Of a stretch of DNA of 64,000 nt, positions 8,615-17,891 are shown in pieces. The first letter of the stretch is position 1; each line of letters starts with the position of its first letter. Source of the stretch: JANQIO01 sp965229625 (lineage in GTDB: Bacteria > Pseudomonadota > Gammaproteobacteria > Pseudomonadales > Halieaceae); NCBI GenBank assembly GCA_965229625.1, contig CBDDJJ010000002.1, positions 930,001 to 994,000 of the forward strand. The letters are read 5' to 3'. The notes under the pieces were generated by a model. It worked only from the letters and a program-made list of their open reading frames with translations, ran no database searches and had not been told where the DNA came from. A program made the position numbers and the translations under genes.

Positions 8615-9503
8615 GTCAGCCGACAGCTACGTAGGGCGCTTCGCGCCCTCCCCCACGGGCCCGCTGCACCTGGGCTCGTTGATTTGTGCCCTCGCCAGCT
8701 ACCTGGATGCCCGCCATCACAACGGGCTATGGTTACTGCGCATGGAAGATCTCGACCCACCCCGGGAACAGGTCGGCGCAGCCCAGGCCATCCTCGACTC
8801 CCTCCAGCACCACGGCCTCCACTGGGACGGCGAAGTGCTGTGGCAAAGTACCCGACACGAAGCCTACGCCCAGGCCATCGACGAGCTGCTGTCCAGCGGC
8901 CTCGCCTTTCGCTGCGACTGCTCGCGGGCACGCCTCAAGGCCGAGGGCGGTATCTACCGCGGCCACTGCCGCCACCGGGGGCTGGGCGCCGAAGTGGAAT
9001 CCGCAATTCGCCTACAGGTGGCAGACGGTGCCAGCATCAGGATTGACGACGACATTCAGCCCGCCCTGCTCCAGCACATCGGTGCCGAGGTAGGCGATTT
9101 CATCATCCGTCGCCGCGATGGCCTGTATGCCTACCAGCTGGCGGTGGTGGTCGACGACGCCTTCCAGGGCGTAAACCGGATCCTGCGTGGCAGTGACCTC
9201 TACGATTCCACGCCTCGCCAGGTGTACCTGCAGCGCCAGCTGGGATTGCCGGCGCCGCGCTATGCCCACATCCCCGTTATTGTGAATGCCCAGGGCCAGA
9301 AGCTCAGCAAACAGACACATGCCGCGCCGCTGGCTGCTGAAACGGCAGCAGACAACCTGAGACTGGCCCTGCGCTTCCTGCAACAGGCCTCACCACCACG
9401 CGGCATGGACCAGGTGGATGGACTGCTGGAGTTTGCTGTTGCCCATTGGGAGTTATCGGCCGTACCCGCGCGCGCGGGAATTCCGGAGCGCAGCCTCTAC
9501 TGA
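8607..9503 (+). CDS. gluQ: Glutamyl-Q tRNA(Asp) synthetase, start codon non-canonical
   Basis: A truncated GluRS paralogue that attaches glutamate to queuosine in tRNA(Asp). Seen: YVGRFAPSPTGPLHLGSL (the HIGH-type nucleotide site), RMEDLDPPR, the zinc-site residues CDCSRA...YRGHC, and GQKLSKQT (KMSKS-type). The oddity is the start. Upstream of the essential YVGRFAPSPTG motif the frame is open only from the TAG at 8514, and it contains no ATG, GTG or TTG until the TTG at 8679, which would delete the motif. I placed the start at ACG 8607, which follows an AGGAA and overlaps the dksA stop, giving 298 residues. A +1 frameshift out of dksA is the other possibility. Confidence 0.85.
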   Translation, partial: TAESADSYVGRFAPSPTGPLHLGSLICALASYLDARHHNGLWLLRMEDLDPPREQVGAAQAILDSLQHHGLHWDGEVLWQSTRHEAYAQAIDELLSSGLAFRCDCSRARLKAEGGIYRGHCRHRGLGAEVESAIRLQVADGASIRIDDDIQPALLQHIGAEVGDFIIRRRDGLYAYQLAVVVDDAFQGVNRILRGSDLYDSTPRQVYLQRQLGLPAPRYAHIPVIVNAQGQKLSKQTHAAPLAAETAADNLRLALRFLQQASPPRGMDQVDGLLEFAVAHWELSAVPARAGIPERSLY

Positions 9504-9516
9504 TACTATCCCTGCC

Positions 9517-9693
9517 GTGTATATCAACCGTACCCTGCTGCTACTGCTGGCCATCGCCGTGGTGTTTATTCCCACCGCCCAGGAGTGGGTGATCAGCGGC
9601 GGCACCGCCTGGTACCGACCCTACCTGGTCTGGCTGGTCATCATCGTCCTCGCCTGGTGGAACCAGCGCAAGAGCTACGGCGATGACCTTTAG
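9517..9693 (+). CDS. cbrX: Small membrane protein upstream of CbrA (CbrX-like)
   Basis: A 58-residue protein starting at GTG 9517. It has two hydrophobic segments (about residues 4-19 and 31-47) and a basic/acidic tail NQRKSYGDDL. Its last codons overlap the cbrA start by 11 bases, so cbrA translation is probably coupled to it. In Pseudomonas a small reading frame of this kind in front of cbrA has been called cbrX; the assignment rests on position, size and overlap, not on sequence similarity I can verify. A longer in-frame ATG at 9418 would overlap gluQ by 86 bases and is less likely. Confidence 0.7.
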   Translation: MYINRTLLLLLAIAVVFIPTAQEWVISGGTAWYRPYLVWLVIIVLAWWNQRKSYGDDL

Positions 9694-12664
9694 CGTCGGC
9701 GAACTGGTCGCGGGCATGCTCGCCTACCTGGGCCTGCTGTTCGCAGTGGGCAGCCTGGCGGACCGCGGCAAACTGCCGGCGCGGCTGCTGGAACATCCCG
9801 CCATCTATGTACTGTCACTGGGTGTGATGGCTGGCGGGCTGGCGATCTATGGCGCTACCCAACTGGCTTTTCAGTACGGTTACGGTTTCCTGCTCTACTA
9901 CGCCGGCATCAGCACCATGCTGCTGTTGTCACCGCTGGTGATGTTCCCGGTGATGCGGATCTGCCGCATCTACCAGCTCAGTTCACTGGCTGATCTGCTG
10001 ACCTTTCGTTTCCGCAGCCCCTGGGTGGGTGCCGCCGTCACCCTGACCATGCTCGCCGCGGTACTGCCGCTGTTGGCCCTGCAAGTCCAGGTCGTCTCAG
10101 ACGGTATTCACCTGATGAGCGGTGACCGACCCGGCGTGGTACACGAAACCCGGGAACACGATTCCCTGGCCGTGGTGTTCTGTACCCTGATCGCCACCTT
10201 TACCGTGTTCTTCGGTACCCGGCGGCTGAAGCCGGAGGAACGCCACGAGGGCTTGGTGGCCGCCATCGCCTTTGAATCCCTGGTCAAGCTGCTGGGCATG
10301 CTGGCGCTGGGCCTGTATGCCGTGTACGAGGTGTTTGGCGGTTTCAGTGGATTAAGTGCCTGGCTGTCCAGCCATGAGGACGTGGTGAGGATGCTCGAAA
10401 CGCCGCTCAGGCGGGACTCGGCGCACGCCCTGCTGCTGGTGTTCTTTGCAGGCGCCGTAACCATGCCACATATGTTTCACATGGCATTCAGCGAAGCGCC
10501 GGACGGCCCCAGGCTGCGCACCGCCAGCTGGGGCCTGTCCAGTTACCTGTTGCTACTGAGCCTGCCCATCCTGCCCATTACCTGGGCTGGCATGGAACTG
10601 TCCAGCGAGTTGCCCCAGGTCTACTCAGCCCTGGCGCTGGGCCTTGAAACCGATTCCCGGGGCATCGCCATTACCGCCTACCTGGCCGGAATGTCGGCGG
10701 CCAGCGCGGTGATCATCGTCAGCACGCTGGCGCTCGCCAATATGTGCCTCAAGCACCTGGTGCTGCCCCTGCTGCTGCGAGGACAGAGCGGCCTGGAAGC
10801 CGCTTCCAACATCTATACCCAGCTCAACTGGCTGCGGACGCTGCTGACCGGTGCCATTATCCTCGCGGGTTTCCTGTTTTCACAGCGCACCGTGGGGAGC
10901 GAGCAACTGGTCGACCTCGGTATGACCGCCTTCATCGGCACCCTACAGTTCCTGCCCGGCTTACTGGCCACCCTGTACTGGCCGCGGGCCAATCGCTATG
11001 GGCTGGCCGCCGGCCTGGCCGCCGGCTTCACCACCTGGTACCTGCTGCTGGTGATACCCCTGCTGACCGGTGGCGAGCCCGCGCTGCAGGACCTGTTCAA
11101 CGCCTGGTTTGGCGGGGATGATGCGCGCTGGACGGCGGCCGCCATAGGCTCGCTGGGTATCAATATCTGCGTGTTCGTGCTGGCCACGGTACTCACGCCA
11201 CTGTCTTCAGAAGAAGCCACCAGCGCGGAAATCTGCTCCATGGATGACCTGGTGCGGCCGATGCGCCGTTCGCTGGGATTATCCAGCCCCGCGCAGTTCC
11301 GCGAACAGCTGGCCAGCGCGCTGGGAACCAATGCCGCCAACGCCGAGGTGGATCGTGCCCTCAAGGACCTGCGCCTTGCCGCCGACGAATTCCGGCCCTA
11401 TGCGCTACGCCAGCTGCGAGATCGCATCGAGGCCAATCTCTCCGGGTTGTTGGGGCCTACCGTTGCCTACGACATCATGCAGCGCTGCATTCCCTGGCAG
11501 CTTGATGCGCCCCAGGCCAGCGAGGACATTTACATGATCGAGCGCCGGCTCGACACGGAGTACCCGAGCTTTACCGGTCTCGCCGCGGACCTCGACAATC
11601 TGCGCCGCTATCACCGCGAAACCCTGCGCGATCTTCCAATCGGCGTGTTTTCCCTGGGCAAGGACGGCGAGATACTGATGTGGAACCGCTCCATGGAAGA
11701 AACCACCGGTGTCGCCAGCGAAACCGTGGTCGGGTCCTACCTGAGTTCGCTGCCAGCCGCCTGGGGCGAGATGCTCTCCGAGTTTGCCAGCTCGCAGAAG
11801 TTTGCCGAGCACAAACTACACCTGCCCGAACCATCCAGCCGCGGACGCTGGATCAGCCTGCACAAGGCGGCCGTGGAATCTTCCTCGGGCATCTCTGAAG
11901 ACCAGGTCATCGTTGTGGAAGATCTGACCGACTACGAGATTCTCGAGCAGGAGCTGATGCACAACGAGCGCCTGGCGTCGATCGGCCGACTCGCGGCGGG
12001 CGTGGCCCACGAGATTGGCAATCCCATCACCGGCATCGCCTGCCTGGCCCAGAACCTGGAAGTCGAAGATGACATCGACGCTATCCCCGAGGCCGCCAGC
12101 GAGATTCTCAAGCAGACCAACCGGGTCACTCGCATCGTGGAGACACTGGTGAACTTCTCCCACGCCGGTAGCAACAATGTGGACCCGGCCACCCTGCAGG
12201 CCATCAACCTGGCGGACTGTGTGGATGAAGCCATTCACCTGCTGCAGCTCGACCGCGCCGCCAAACCGGTACGCTTCGAAAACCACTGTGACCGGGAACA
12301 GCTGGTACTGGCGGAGAGCCAGCGGTTGCTGCAGGTGTTCGTCAACCTGCTCGGCAATGCCCGCGACGCCAGCGACCGCAACGGCCTCATCGAAGTCGCG
12401 GCACAGGCCGAGGAGGAACAGCTACAGATCAGCGTGACCGACCAGGGCAGCGGCATTCCCGAGTCCATCCAGGGCCAGGTGTTTGAGCCGTTCTTTACCA
12501 CCAAGGAGCCCGGTGAGGGGACCGGCCTTGGCCTGGCGCTGGTCTACAGCATCCTGGAGACGCTGGGCGGCCGCATCAGCCTGAGCAGCCCGGTCAGCCA
12601 GGGCCGCGGCACCCGCTTTCTGCTGAGCCTCTCCAGCGCCAGTTACGGGGAGGAGTATCCCTGA
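9683..12664 (+). CDS. cbrA: Sensor histidine kinase with SLC5 transporter domain, CbrA
   Basis: A 993-residue fusion. Residues about 1-510 form a sodium:solute symporter (SLC5) domain of many hydrophobic helices. Residues about 520-640 are a soluble linker, probably the STAC domain usual in these proteins. A PAS domain follows near residues 640-750. The HisKA helix has the phospho-acceptor His776 in VAHEIGNPITG. The HATPase domain carries NLLGNARDAS (about 887) and GEGTGLGL (about 944). In Pseudomonas CbrA senses carbon/nitrogen status and phosphorylates CbrB. It sits between cbrX and cbrB, as in Pseudomonas. Confidence 0.93.
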   Translation: MTFSVGELVAGMLAYLGLLFAVGSLADRGKLPARLLEHPAIYVLSLGVMAGGLAIYGATQLAFQYGYGFLLYYAGISTMLLLSPLVMFPVMRICRIYQLSSLADLLTFRFRSPWVGAAVTLTMLAAVLPLLALQVQVVSDGIHLMSGDRPGVVHETREHDSLAVVFCTLIATFTVFFGTRRLKPEERHEGLVAAIAFESLVKLLGMLALGLYAVYEVFGGFSGLSAWLSSHEDVVRMLETPLRRDSAHALLLVFFAGAVTMPHMFHMAFSEAPDGPRLRTASWGLSSYLLLLSLPILPITWAGMELSSELPQVYSALALGLETDSRGIAITAYLAGMSAASAVIIVSTLALANMCLKHLVLPLLLRGQSGLEAASNIYTQLNWLRTLLTGAIILAGFLFSQRTVGSEQLVDLGMTAFIGTLQFLPGLLATLYWPRANRYGLAAGLAAGFTTWYLLLVIPLLTGGEPALQDLFNAWFGGDDARWTAAAIGSLGINICVFVLATVLTPLSSEEATSAEICSMDDLVRPMRRSLGLSSPAQFREQLASALGTNAANAEVDRALKDLRLAADEFRPYALRQLRDRIEANLSGLLGPTVAYDIMQRCIPWQLDAPQASEDIYMIERRLDTEYPSFTGLAADLDNLRRYHRETLRDLPIGVFSLGKDGEILMWNRSMEETTGVASETVVGSYLSSLPAAWGEMLSEFASSQKFAEHKLHLPEPSSRGRWISLHKAAVESSSGISEDQVIVVEDLTDYEILEQELMHNERLASIGRLAAGVAHEIGNPITGIACLAQNLEVEDDIDAIPEAASEILKQTNRVTRIVETLVNFSHAGSNNVDPATLQAINLADCVDEAIHLLQLDRAAKPVRFENHCDREQLVLAESQRLLQVFVNLLGNARDASDRNGLIEVAAQAEEEQLQISVTDQGSGIPESIQGQVFEPFFTTKEPGEGTGLGLALVYSILETLGGRISLSSPVSQGRGTRFLLSLSSASYGEEYP

Positions 12665-12810
12665 GCCACCCCCTCCGGAGCGCGGCGGAAAAGCCGTAGT
12701 CCGCTCACCTGGAAAGTACCTGTGCGGGGCAGTTCACTGGCAAATCGGCCGGCGAGCGGGTATTTTGTTTCATCAGTACACAGTGGCGGTAACACCCGAA
12801 GGTAGCTGTC

Positions 12811-14259
<1,449 letters not shown>

Positions 14260-14267
14260 GAATCTAC

Positions 14268-14314
14268 GTTACCTTTCAGGCGCGCCGTTACACAAAGCAG
14301 TGTAGAACGGTAAC
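14268..14314. promoter_or_regulatory. Candidate CbrB enhancer sites upstream of the first sRNA
   Basis: Three half-sites in 47 bases: GTTAC at 14268-14272, GTTAC at 14287-14291 and GTAAC at 14310-14314; the last two form an inverted repeat with an 18-base spacer. They end 77 bases upstream of the sigma-54 -24 element, a normal distance for an enhancer-binding activator. The half-site resembles the one I recall for Pseudomonas CbrB; that is from memory. Confidence 0.55.
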
Positions 14315-14390
14315 GTAAGACCATATCAGCCGCCTATGAAGCAGAGTCTTATTTTTTTATCTTATTGATTTATATAGATAAATACATTTC

Positions 14391-14406
14391 TGGCACGGTA
14401 AGTGCT
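14391..14406 (+). promoter_or_regulatory. Sigma-54 promoter
   Basis: TGGCACGGTAAGTGCT matches the sigma-54 consensus TGGCACG-N4-TTGCW at every position but one (T to G in the -12 box). GG and GC are at the required 12-base offset. The predicted transcription start is near 14416. It is the first promoter after cbrB, which encodes a sigma-54 activator. Confidence 0.8.
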
Positions 14407-14415
14407 CTATGTCAT

Positions 14416-14504
14416 GTGGCTTAAACAATAAAAATAACAATCTAGCTGTAATAACAATAATGACTCTAACTATGGACCTGGATGGGGAAAACTTTGTTTT
14501 CCCC
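14416..14504 (+). ncRNA. CrcZ-like small RNA, copy 1
   Basis: About 90 nucleotides from the predicted sigma-54 start to a 3' hairpin. It has no reading frame of note. It contains runs of A-rich trinucleotide-spaced motifs, AACAATAAAAATAACAA (14424-14440) and AATAACAATAA (14450-14460), which fit the AANAANAA pattern bound by the Hfq distal face together with Crc in Pseudomonas. It ends in a 9-bp hairpin, GGGGAAAAC/GTTTTCCCC, at 14484-14504, preceded by GACCTGGAT. Pseudomonas crcZ lies at the same place, between cbrB and pcnB, and is driven by CbrB and sigma-54. The ends are predicted, not known. Confidence 0.7.
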
Positions 14505-14505
14505 T

Positions 14506-14805
14506 TCGTTCATTCCGGCACGCGGATTTTGTTTCAGCACCGCCCGAGCCACCGGCTCGAGCAATACTGACCAAAACCCGGGAATGTTCCGCAAGGTTCG
14601 ATAAGCCCGTATTTTCACAGGATTTCCACTGTGCCTGTCAGTTGAATCTGACAGCCACGGTGCATGACGAGTGGGTCAACCTCGCCCCGGCGAGACGGCC
14701 AGCCAAATAAGGCAATGCATGGCGAGTCCAGCGCGACCCGAATTGGGGCACGCCGCAGGAGCCGGTGATCTCAGCCTGGCAGATTGCGCCAGCCGGAGAT
14801 TGGTA
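14506..14805. other. Gap between the two sRNA candidates, with hairpins
   Basis: No gene is seen. Several inverted repeats lie here: CGAGCC/GGCTCG near 14546-14560, CTGTCAG/CTGACAG near 14635-14654 extended by flanking CACTGTG and CACGGTG, and CTCGCC/GGCGAG near 14680-14693. Either the first RNA is longer than drawn or a third structured RNA exists; nothing decides this. Confidence 0.35.
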
Positions 14806-14807
14806 GC

Positions 14808-14866
14808 GTTACCTCTCGTCACAGTGTTGGGCCTGGAAACCCGCGTTAGGTAACAAGTCATGTTAC
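14808..14866. promoter_or_regulatory. Candidate CbrB enhancer sites upstream of the second sRNA
   Basis: GTTAC at 14808-14812, GTAAC at 14850-14854 and GTTAC at 14862-14866. The first site is 126 bases before the TGGCAC at 14934; the corresponding distance for copy 1 is 123 bases. The layout therefore repeats that of the first sRNA. The -12 box after this TGGCAC is displaced by 2 bases, so the promoter itself is uncertain. Confidence 0.5.
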
Positions 14867-14949
14867 GGTTATGTGACAGACGCTATCCAAAATGAGGTTT
14901 TCCAAGCTAAGTAATTGACTTATAAGTTTTTTCTGGCACCGAAGCGGGG

Positions 14950-15190
14950 CCTGAACACAATCGACGGCGTTACACGAAAGATAACAAACAAAAGTTGAAC
15001 ACTAAGAAAGCAAAAACGCGCCGCGACACGTCTGGGTGACCGGTGGGTGGCTGATCAGGTCACCACGCGCTTCGGGTAGAAGCGAGCAACCGCACCTGAC
15101 AATAACAATAGACTCCAACAATAAAAAAACACCGATAAATAATAATAAAACTCCTAGTGAGACCTGGATGGGGAAAACCTGGTTTTCCCC
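14950..15190 (+). ncRNA. CrcZ/CrcY-like small RNA, copy 2
   Basis: About 240 nucleotides after a TGGCAC element at 14934-14939. A-rich motifs occur in several clusters: AACAAACAAAAG near 14983, AATAACAATA at 15101-15110, AACAATAAAAAAAC near 15117 and AAATAATAATAAAA near 15137. Two stems lie before the last clusters: GTGACC/GGTCAC (15037-15063) and CGCTTC/GAAGCG (15068-15084). The 3' end repeats copy 1: GACCTGGATGGGGAAAAC, three loop bases, then GTTTTCCCC (15162-15190). Pseudomonas species carry two or three such RNAs (CrcZ, CrcY, CrcX), but usually at separate loci; here they are in tandem. The 5' end is a guess. Confidence 0.6.
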
Positions 15191-15197
15191 GTCATCG

Positions 15198-15226
15198 TTC
15201 TTGCCCGCTTGCCCGTATGGTAGACT
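15198..15226 (+). promoter_or_regulatory. Candidate promoter of pcnB
   Basis: TTCTTG at 15198-15203, a 17-base spacer and TAGACT at 15221-15226, the latter with an extended -10 TGG. It starts 8 bases after the sRNA 3' hairpin and 33 bases before the pcnB start. The -35 match is weak. Confidence 0.35.
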
Positions 15227-15258
15227 GCGCGCCTTCATTCTGGAGCACTGAAACACCG

Positions 15259-16566
15259 ATGACATCCGCCACCCAGGCCGCCACCCGCATCCCGCGGGAT
15301 GGACACCCGGTCTCCCGGAAACACATCAGCGAAAGCGCCCTCAAGGTAATGTCCCGGCTCTCCAGCCAGGGCTTCGAGGCCTACCTGGTGGGCGGCGCTG
15401 TCCGGGACCTGCTGCTGGGCGGACACCCCAAGGATTTTGACGTGGCTACCGACGCCACACCTGAAGAAGTGCACGAGTTATTCCGCAACTCGCGGATCAT
15501 CGGTCGTCGCTTCCGCATCGTTCACGTGCGCTTTGGCCGCGAGATTATCGAAGTCACCACCTTCCGCGGCCACCACAACAGCGAAGAGGACGTCGACCAC
15601 CGCCGACCGGCAGCCAAGCAGAATGACTCCGGCATGCTGCTGCGCGACAACGTCTTCGGCAGCCTGGAGGAAGATGCGGTGCGCCGGGACTTCACGGTCA
15701 ACGCTCTGTACTACTCAAGCAAGGATTTTTGTGTCTACGACTACGTCGACGGGCTGCGCGATCTTGAACACCGCCAGATCCGCATAATCGGCGACGCTGA
15801 GAAGCGCTACCGTGAAGATCCGGTGCGTATGCTGCGCGCCGTCCGTTTCGCCGCGAAACTGGATTTTGATATCGCCGAGCCCACTGCCCAGCCAATCCCC
15901 GAACTGTCACACATGCTGGAAGCGATCCCCGCCGCCCGGCTGTTCGACGAGATGCTCAAGCTGTTCATGGCGGGCTATGCGCTGCCGACCTTCAAACTCC
16001 TGCGCGAATACCACCTGCTGGAGCATCTGTTCCCGGCTACCGCCAGCGAGTTGGAAATGAACCCACGCGCGGTCAAGCTGGTGGAAGCAGCCATGGCGTC
16101 CACCGATGCGCGGGTCGCCGAGGACAAACCCGTGACCCCCGCCTTCATCCTCGCCGCCTTGCTGTGGCCACCGGTGGTGGAGCTCAAAAAGGCCCTGGAA
16201 GACAATGGCCTGGCGCCGATGGAGGCGCTGGCGGAGGCCGCCAGTTCGCTGACACAGGAGCAGCTTCACCACATTGCCATCCCGCGCCGCTTCACGGCAC
16301 CCATGCGTGAGATCTGGGAGTTCCAGTTGCGGCTGCAAAAGCGCAAGGGTCGAGGACTGGTCAAACACCTGGCTCACCGGCGTTTTCGCGCTGCCTACGA
16401 CTTCCTGCTGCTGCGCGAGCAGTCGGGTGAAGACCTCGAAGGCCTCGGCAAATTCTGGACCGAGATGCAGGAGAAGCATCCGGATGTCGCAGTGGAAACC
16501 GGCCCCTCGGAGGAGCAACAGCCCCGGCCTCGACGCCGGCGCCGCCGCCGCAAGCGCCCGCAATGA
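15259..16566 (+). CDS. pcnB: Poly(A) polymerase I
   Basis: A 435-residue class II nucleotidyltransferase that adds A tails to RNA 3' ends and so speeds RNA decay. The catalytic head is seen early: GGAVRDLLLGGHPKDFDVATD, with RRDFTVNALYY and REDPVRMLRAVRFAAKLDF typical of the PcnB/CCA family. A long C-terminal domain ends in an arginine-rich tail (RPRRRRRRRKR) as in other PcnB proteins; a CCA-adding enzyme would be shorter and lack it. The ATG at 15259 is chosen, since an upstream in-frame ATG at 15157 lies inside the sRNA copy 2. folK overlaps by 4 bases. Confidence 0.94.
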   Translation: MTSATQAATRIPRDGHPVSRKHISESALKVMSRLSSQGFEAYLVGGAVRDLLLGGHPKDFDVATDATPEEVHELFRNSRIIGRRFRIVHVRFGREIIEVTTFRGHHNSEEDVDHRRPAAKQNDSGMLLRDNVFGSLEEDAVRRDFTVNALYYSSKDFCVYDYVDGLRDLEHRQIRIIGDAEKRYREDPVRMLRAVRFAAKLDFDIAEPTAQPIPELSHMLEAIPAARLFDEMLKLFMAGYALPTFKLLREYHLLEHLFPATASELEMNPRAVKLVEAAMASTDARVAEDKPVTPAFILAALLWPPVVELKKALEDNGLAPMEALAEAASSLTQEQLHHIAIPRRFTAPMREIWEFQLRLQKRKGRGLVKHLAHRRFRAAYDFLLLREQSGEDLEGLGKFWTEMQEKHPDVAVETGPSEEQQPRPRRRRRRRKRPQ

Positions 16567-17063
16567 TCACCGCGTATATCGCCCTTGGCAGCAACCTGGG
16601 CGAATCACGAGCCCTGCTCGCCTCCGCGCTGGCAGCTATTGCTGATTTGCCGAATTCCCGGCTTGCGGCCGTGTCACCCACATATCGCAGTAGCGCCGTC
16701 GGCCCGGGCACCCAGCGGGATTACCTCAACCTGGTGGCAGAACTCGAGACCGGGCTGCGAGCACCCGAACTGCTGACTGCGCTGCAACAGATCGAAACCG
16801 AGCACGGGCGCCAACGCCAGGAGCACTGGGGCCCACGCACCCTGGATCTCGACATCCTGCTGTACGGAAACCTCACAATCAGCACCGATGAACTTACAGT
16901 TCCGCACCCGCGCATGGCGGAACGCAACTTCGTGCTGTACCCTCTCACTGACCTTGCACCGGACCTCGTCCTGCCCTGCGGCGCCCCCCTGGCGCGCTGG
17001 CGCTGCGCCTGTTCCGACGCGGGACTCGAAGCGCTAGGAGACACCATTGAGCCAGGACGGTAA
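16563..17063 (+). CDS. folK: 6-hydroxymethyl-7,8-dihydropterin pyrophosphokinase
   Basis: A 166-residue HPPK of the folate pathway, which transfers pyrophosphate from ATP to hydroxymethyl-dihydropterin. It opens with AYIALGSNLGES, and the signature GPRTLDLDILLYG appears near residues 91-103, followed by VPHPRMAERNFVL. The start overlaps pcnB by ATGA, and the end overlaps the next gene by 17 bases, so the three genes form one translationally coupled unit. Confidence 0.96.
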   Translation: MITAYIALGSNLGESRALLASALAAIADLPNSRLAAVSPTYRSSAVGPGTQRDYLNLVAELETGLRAPELLTALQQIETEHGRQRQEHWGPRTLDLDILLYGNLTISTDELTVPHPRMAERNFVLYPLTDLAPDLVLPCGAPLARWRCACSDAGLEALGDTIEPGR

Positions 17064-17745
17064 CGCGAGCCCGGCGGGATCTGAAACCGTTATTGACCTC
17101 AGGGGCAGGAAGCCACCGGCGTTCATTGCCATCGAGGGCCCGATCGGGGTCGGCAAGACCACGCTCGCCAAACGACTGGCCAGCACCTTCAACTACCAGG
17201 CCCTGCTGGAAGCAGCCGACGACAATCCCTTCCTGGAACGCTTTTACCAGAACCGCAAACAGGCAGCGCTAGCGACCCAGCTGTTTTTCCTGTTCCAGCG
17301 CGCCCAGCAGATCCAGGACCTGCGGCAGTCGGATATTTTTGAACCCGTGCGCGTCGCCGATTTCCTGATAGAAAAGGACCCGCTGTTCGCCCGCATCAAT
17401 CTCGATAGCGACGAGTACCAGTTGTACGACAAGGTGTTCCGGCAACTGACCATTGATGCACCGCGACCGGACCTGGTGATCTACCTGCAGGCCTCTACAG
17501 ACGTGTTGCTTTCGCGCATCGAAAGCCGTGGTATCGGCTACGAACAGGCAATTAACCGCGACTATCTCGAGTCGCTCAACGAAGTGTACAGTGAATTTTT
17601 TCTATATTACGATGGCGCCCCATTGCTGATCGTAAACGCCAGTGAGATCGACCTGGCCAATAGCGATCGCGACTACGAGCATCTCGTGGACTACATGCTG
17701 GACATTCGCAGCGGGCGACACTACTTCAACCCGACCTTTATTTAG
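17047..17745 (+). CDS. Deoxynucleoside kinase (dAdo/dCyd kinase type)
   Basis: A 232-residue P-loop kinase of the deoxyadenosine/deoxycytidine kinase family, which phosphorylates salvaged deoxynucleosides. It has Walker A GPIGVGKTT near residues 31-39, ADFLIEKDPLFA, and the lid stretch IESRGIGYEQAI. The start is TTG 17047, 6 bases after AGGAG; it overlaps folK by 17 bases. A kinase of this family between folK and panB is a common arrangement in Gammaproteobacteria. Substrate preference cannot be read from the sequence. A 146-base gap to panB holds nothing I recognise. Confidence 0.85.
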   Translation: MSQDGNASPAGSETVIDLRGRKPPAFIAIEGPIGVGKTTLAKRLASTFNYQALLEAADDNPFLERFYQNRKQAALATQLFFLFQRAQQIQDLRQSDIFEPVRVADFLIEKDPLFARINLDSDEYQLYDKVFRQLTIDAPRPDLVIYLQASTDVLLSRIESRGIGYEQAINRDYLESLNEVYSEFFLYYDGAPLLIVNASEIDLANSDRDYEHLVDYMLDIRSGRHYFNPTFI

Positions 17746-17891
17746 CGGGTCTATTGAGCGGGTCGAGTAAGCAGCCATCTCCTCTGGGGTTGCGAACATC
17801 CAGGCGTAGATAAAGGCTGGACCAGAGCCCGTTTACCACGGGGTATGGCTCCCCTCTTAGTGAACAGGCTTAGGGAACAGGCAAGCGCGGC

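Noticed and set aside
8679..9503. gluQ starting at TTG 8679
   Set aside because: This would remove the FAPSPTGPLHLGS nucleotide-binding motif that every active family member needs.
14934..14951. Full sigma-54 promoter for the second sRNA
   Set aside because: TGGCAC is present, but the next GC is two bases too far (14 rather than 12 from GG), so only the -24 half is supported. It is kept as a candidate element, not called as a promoter.
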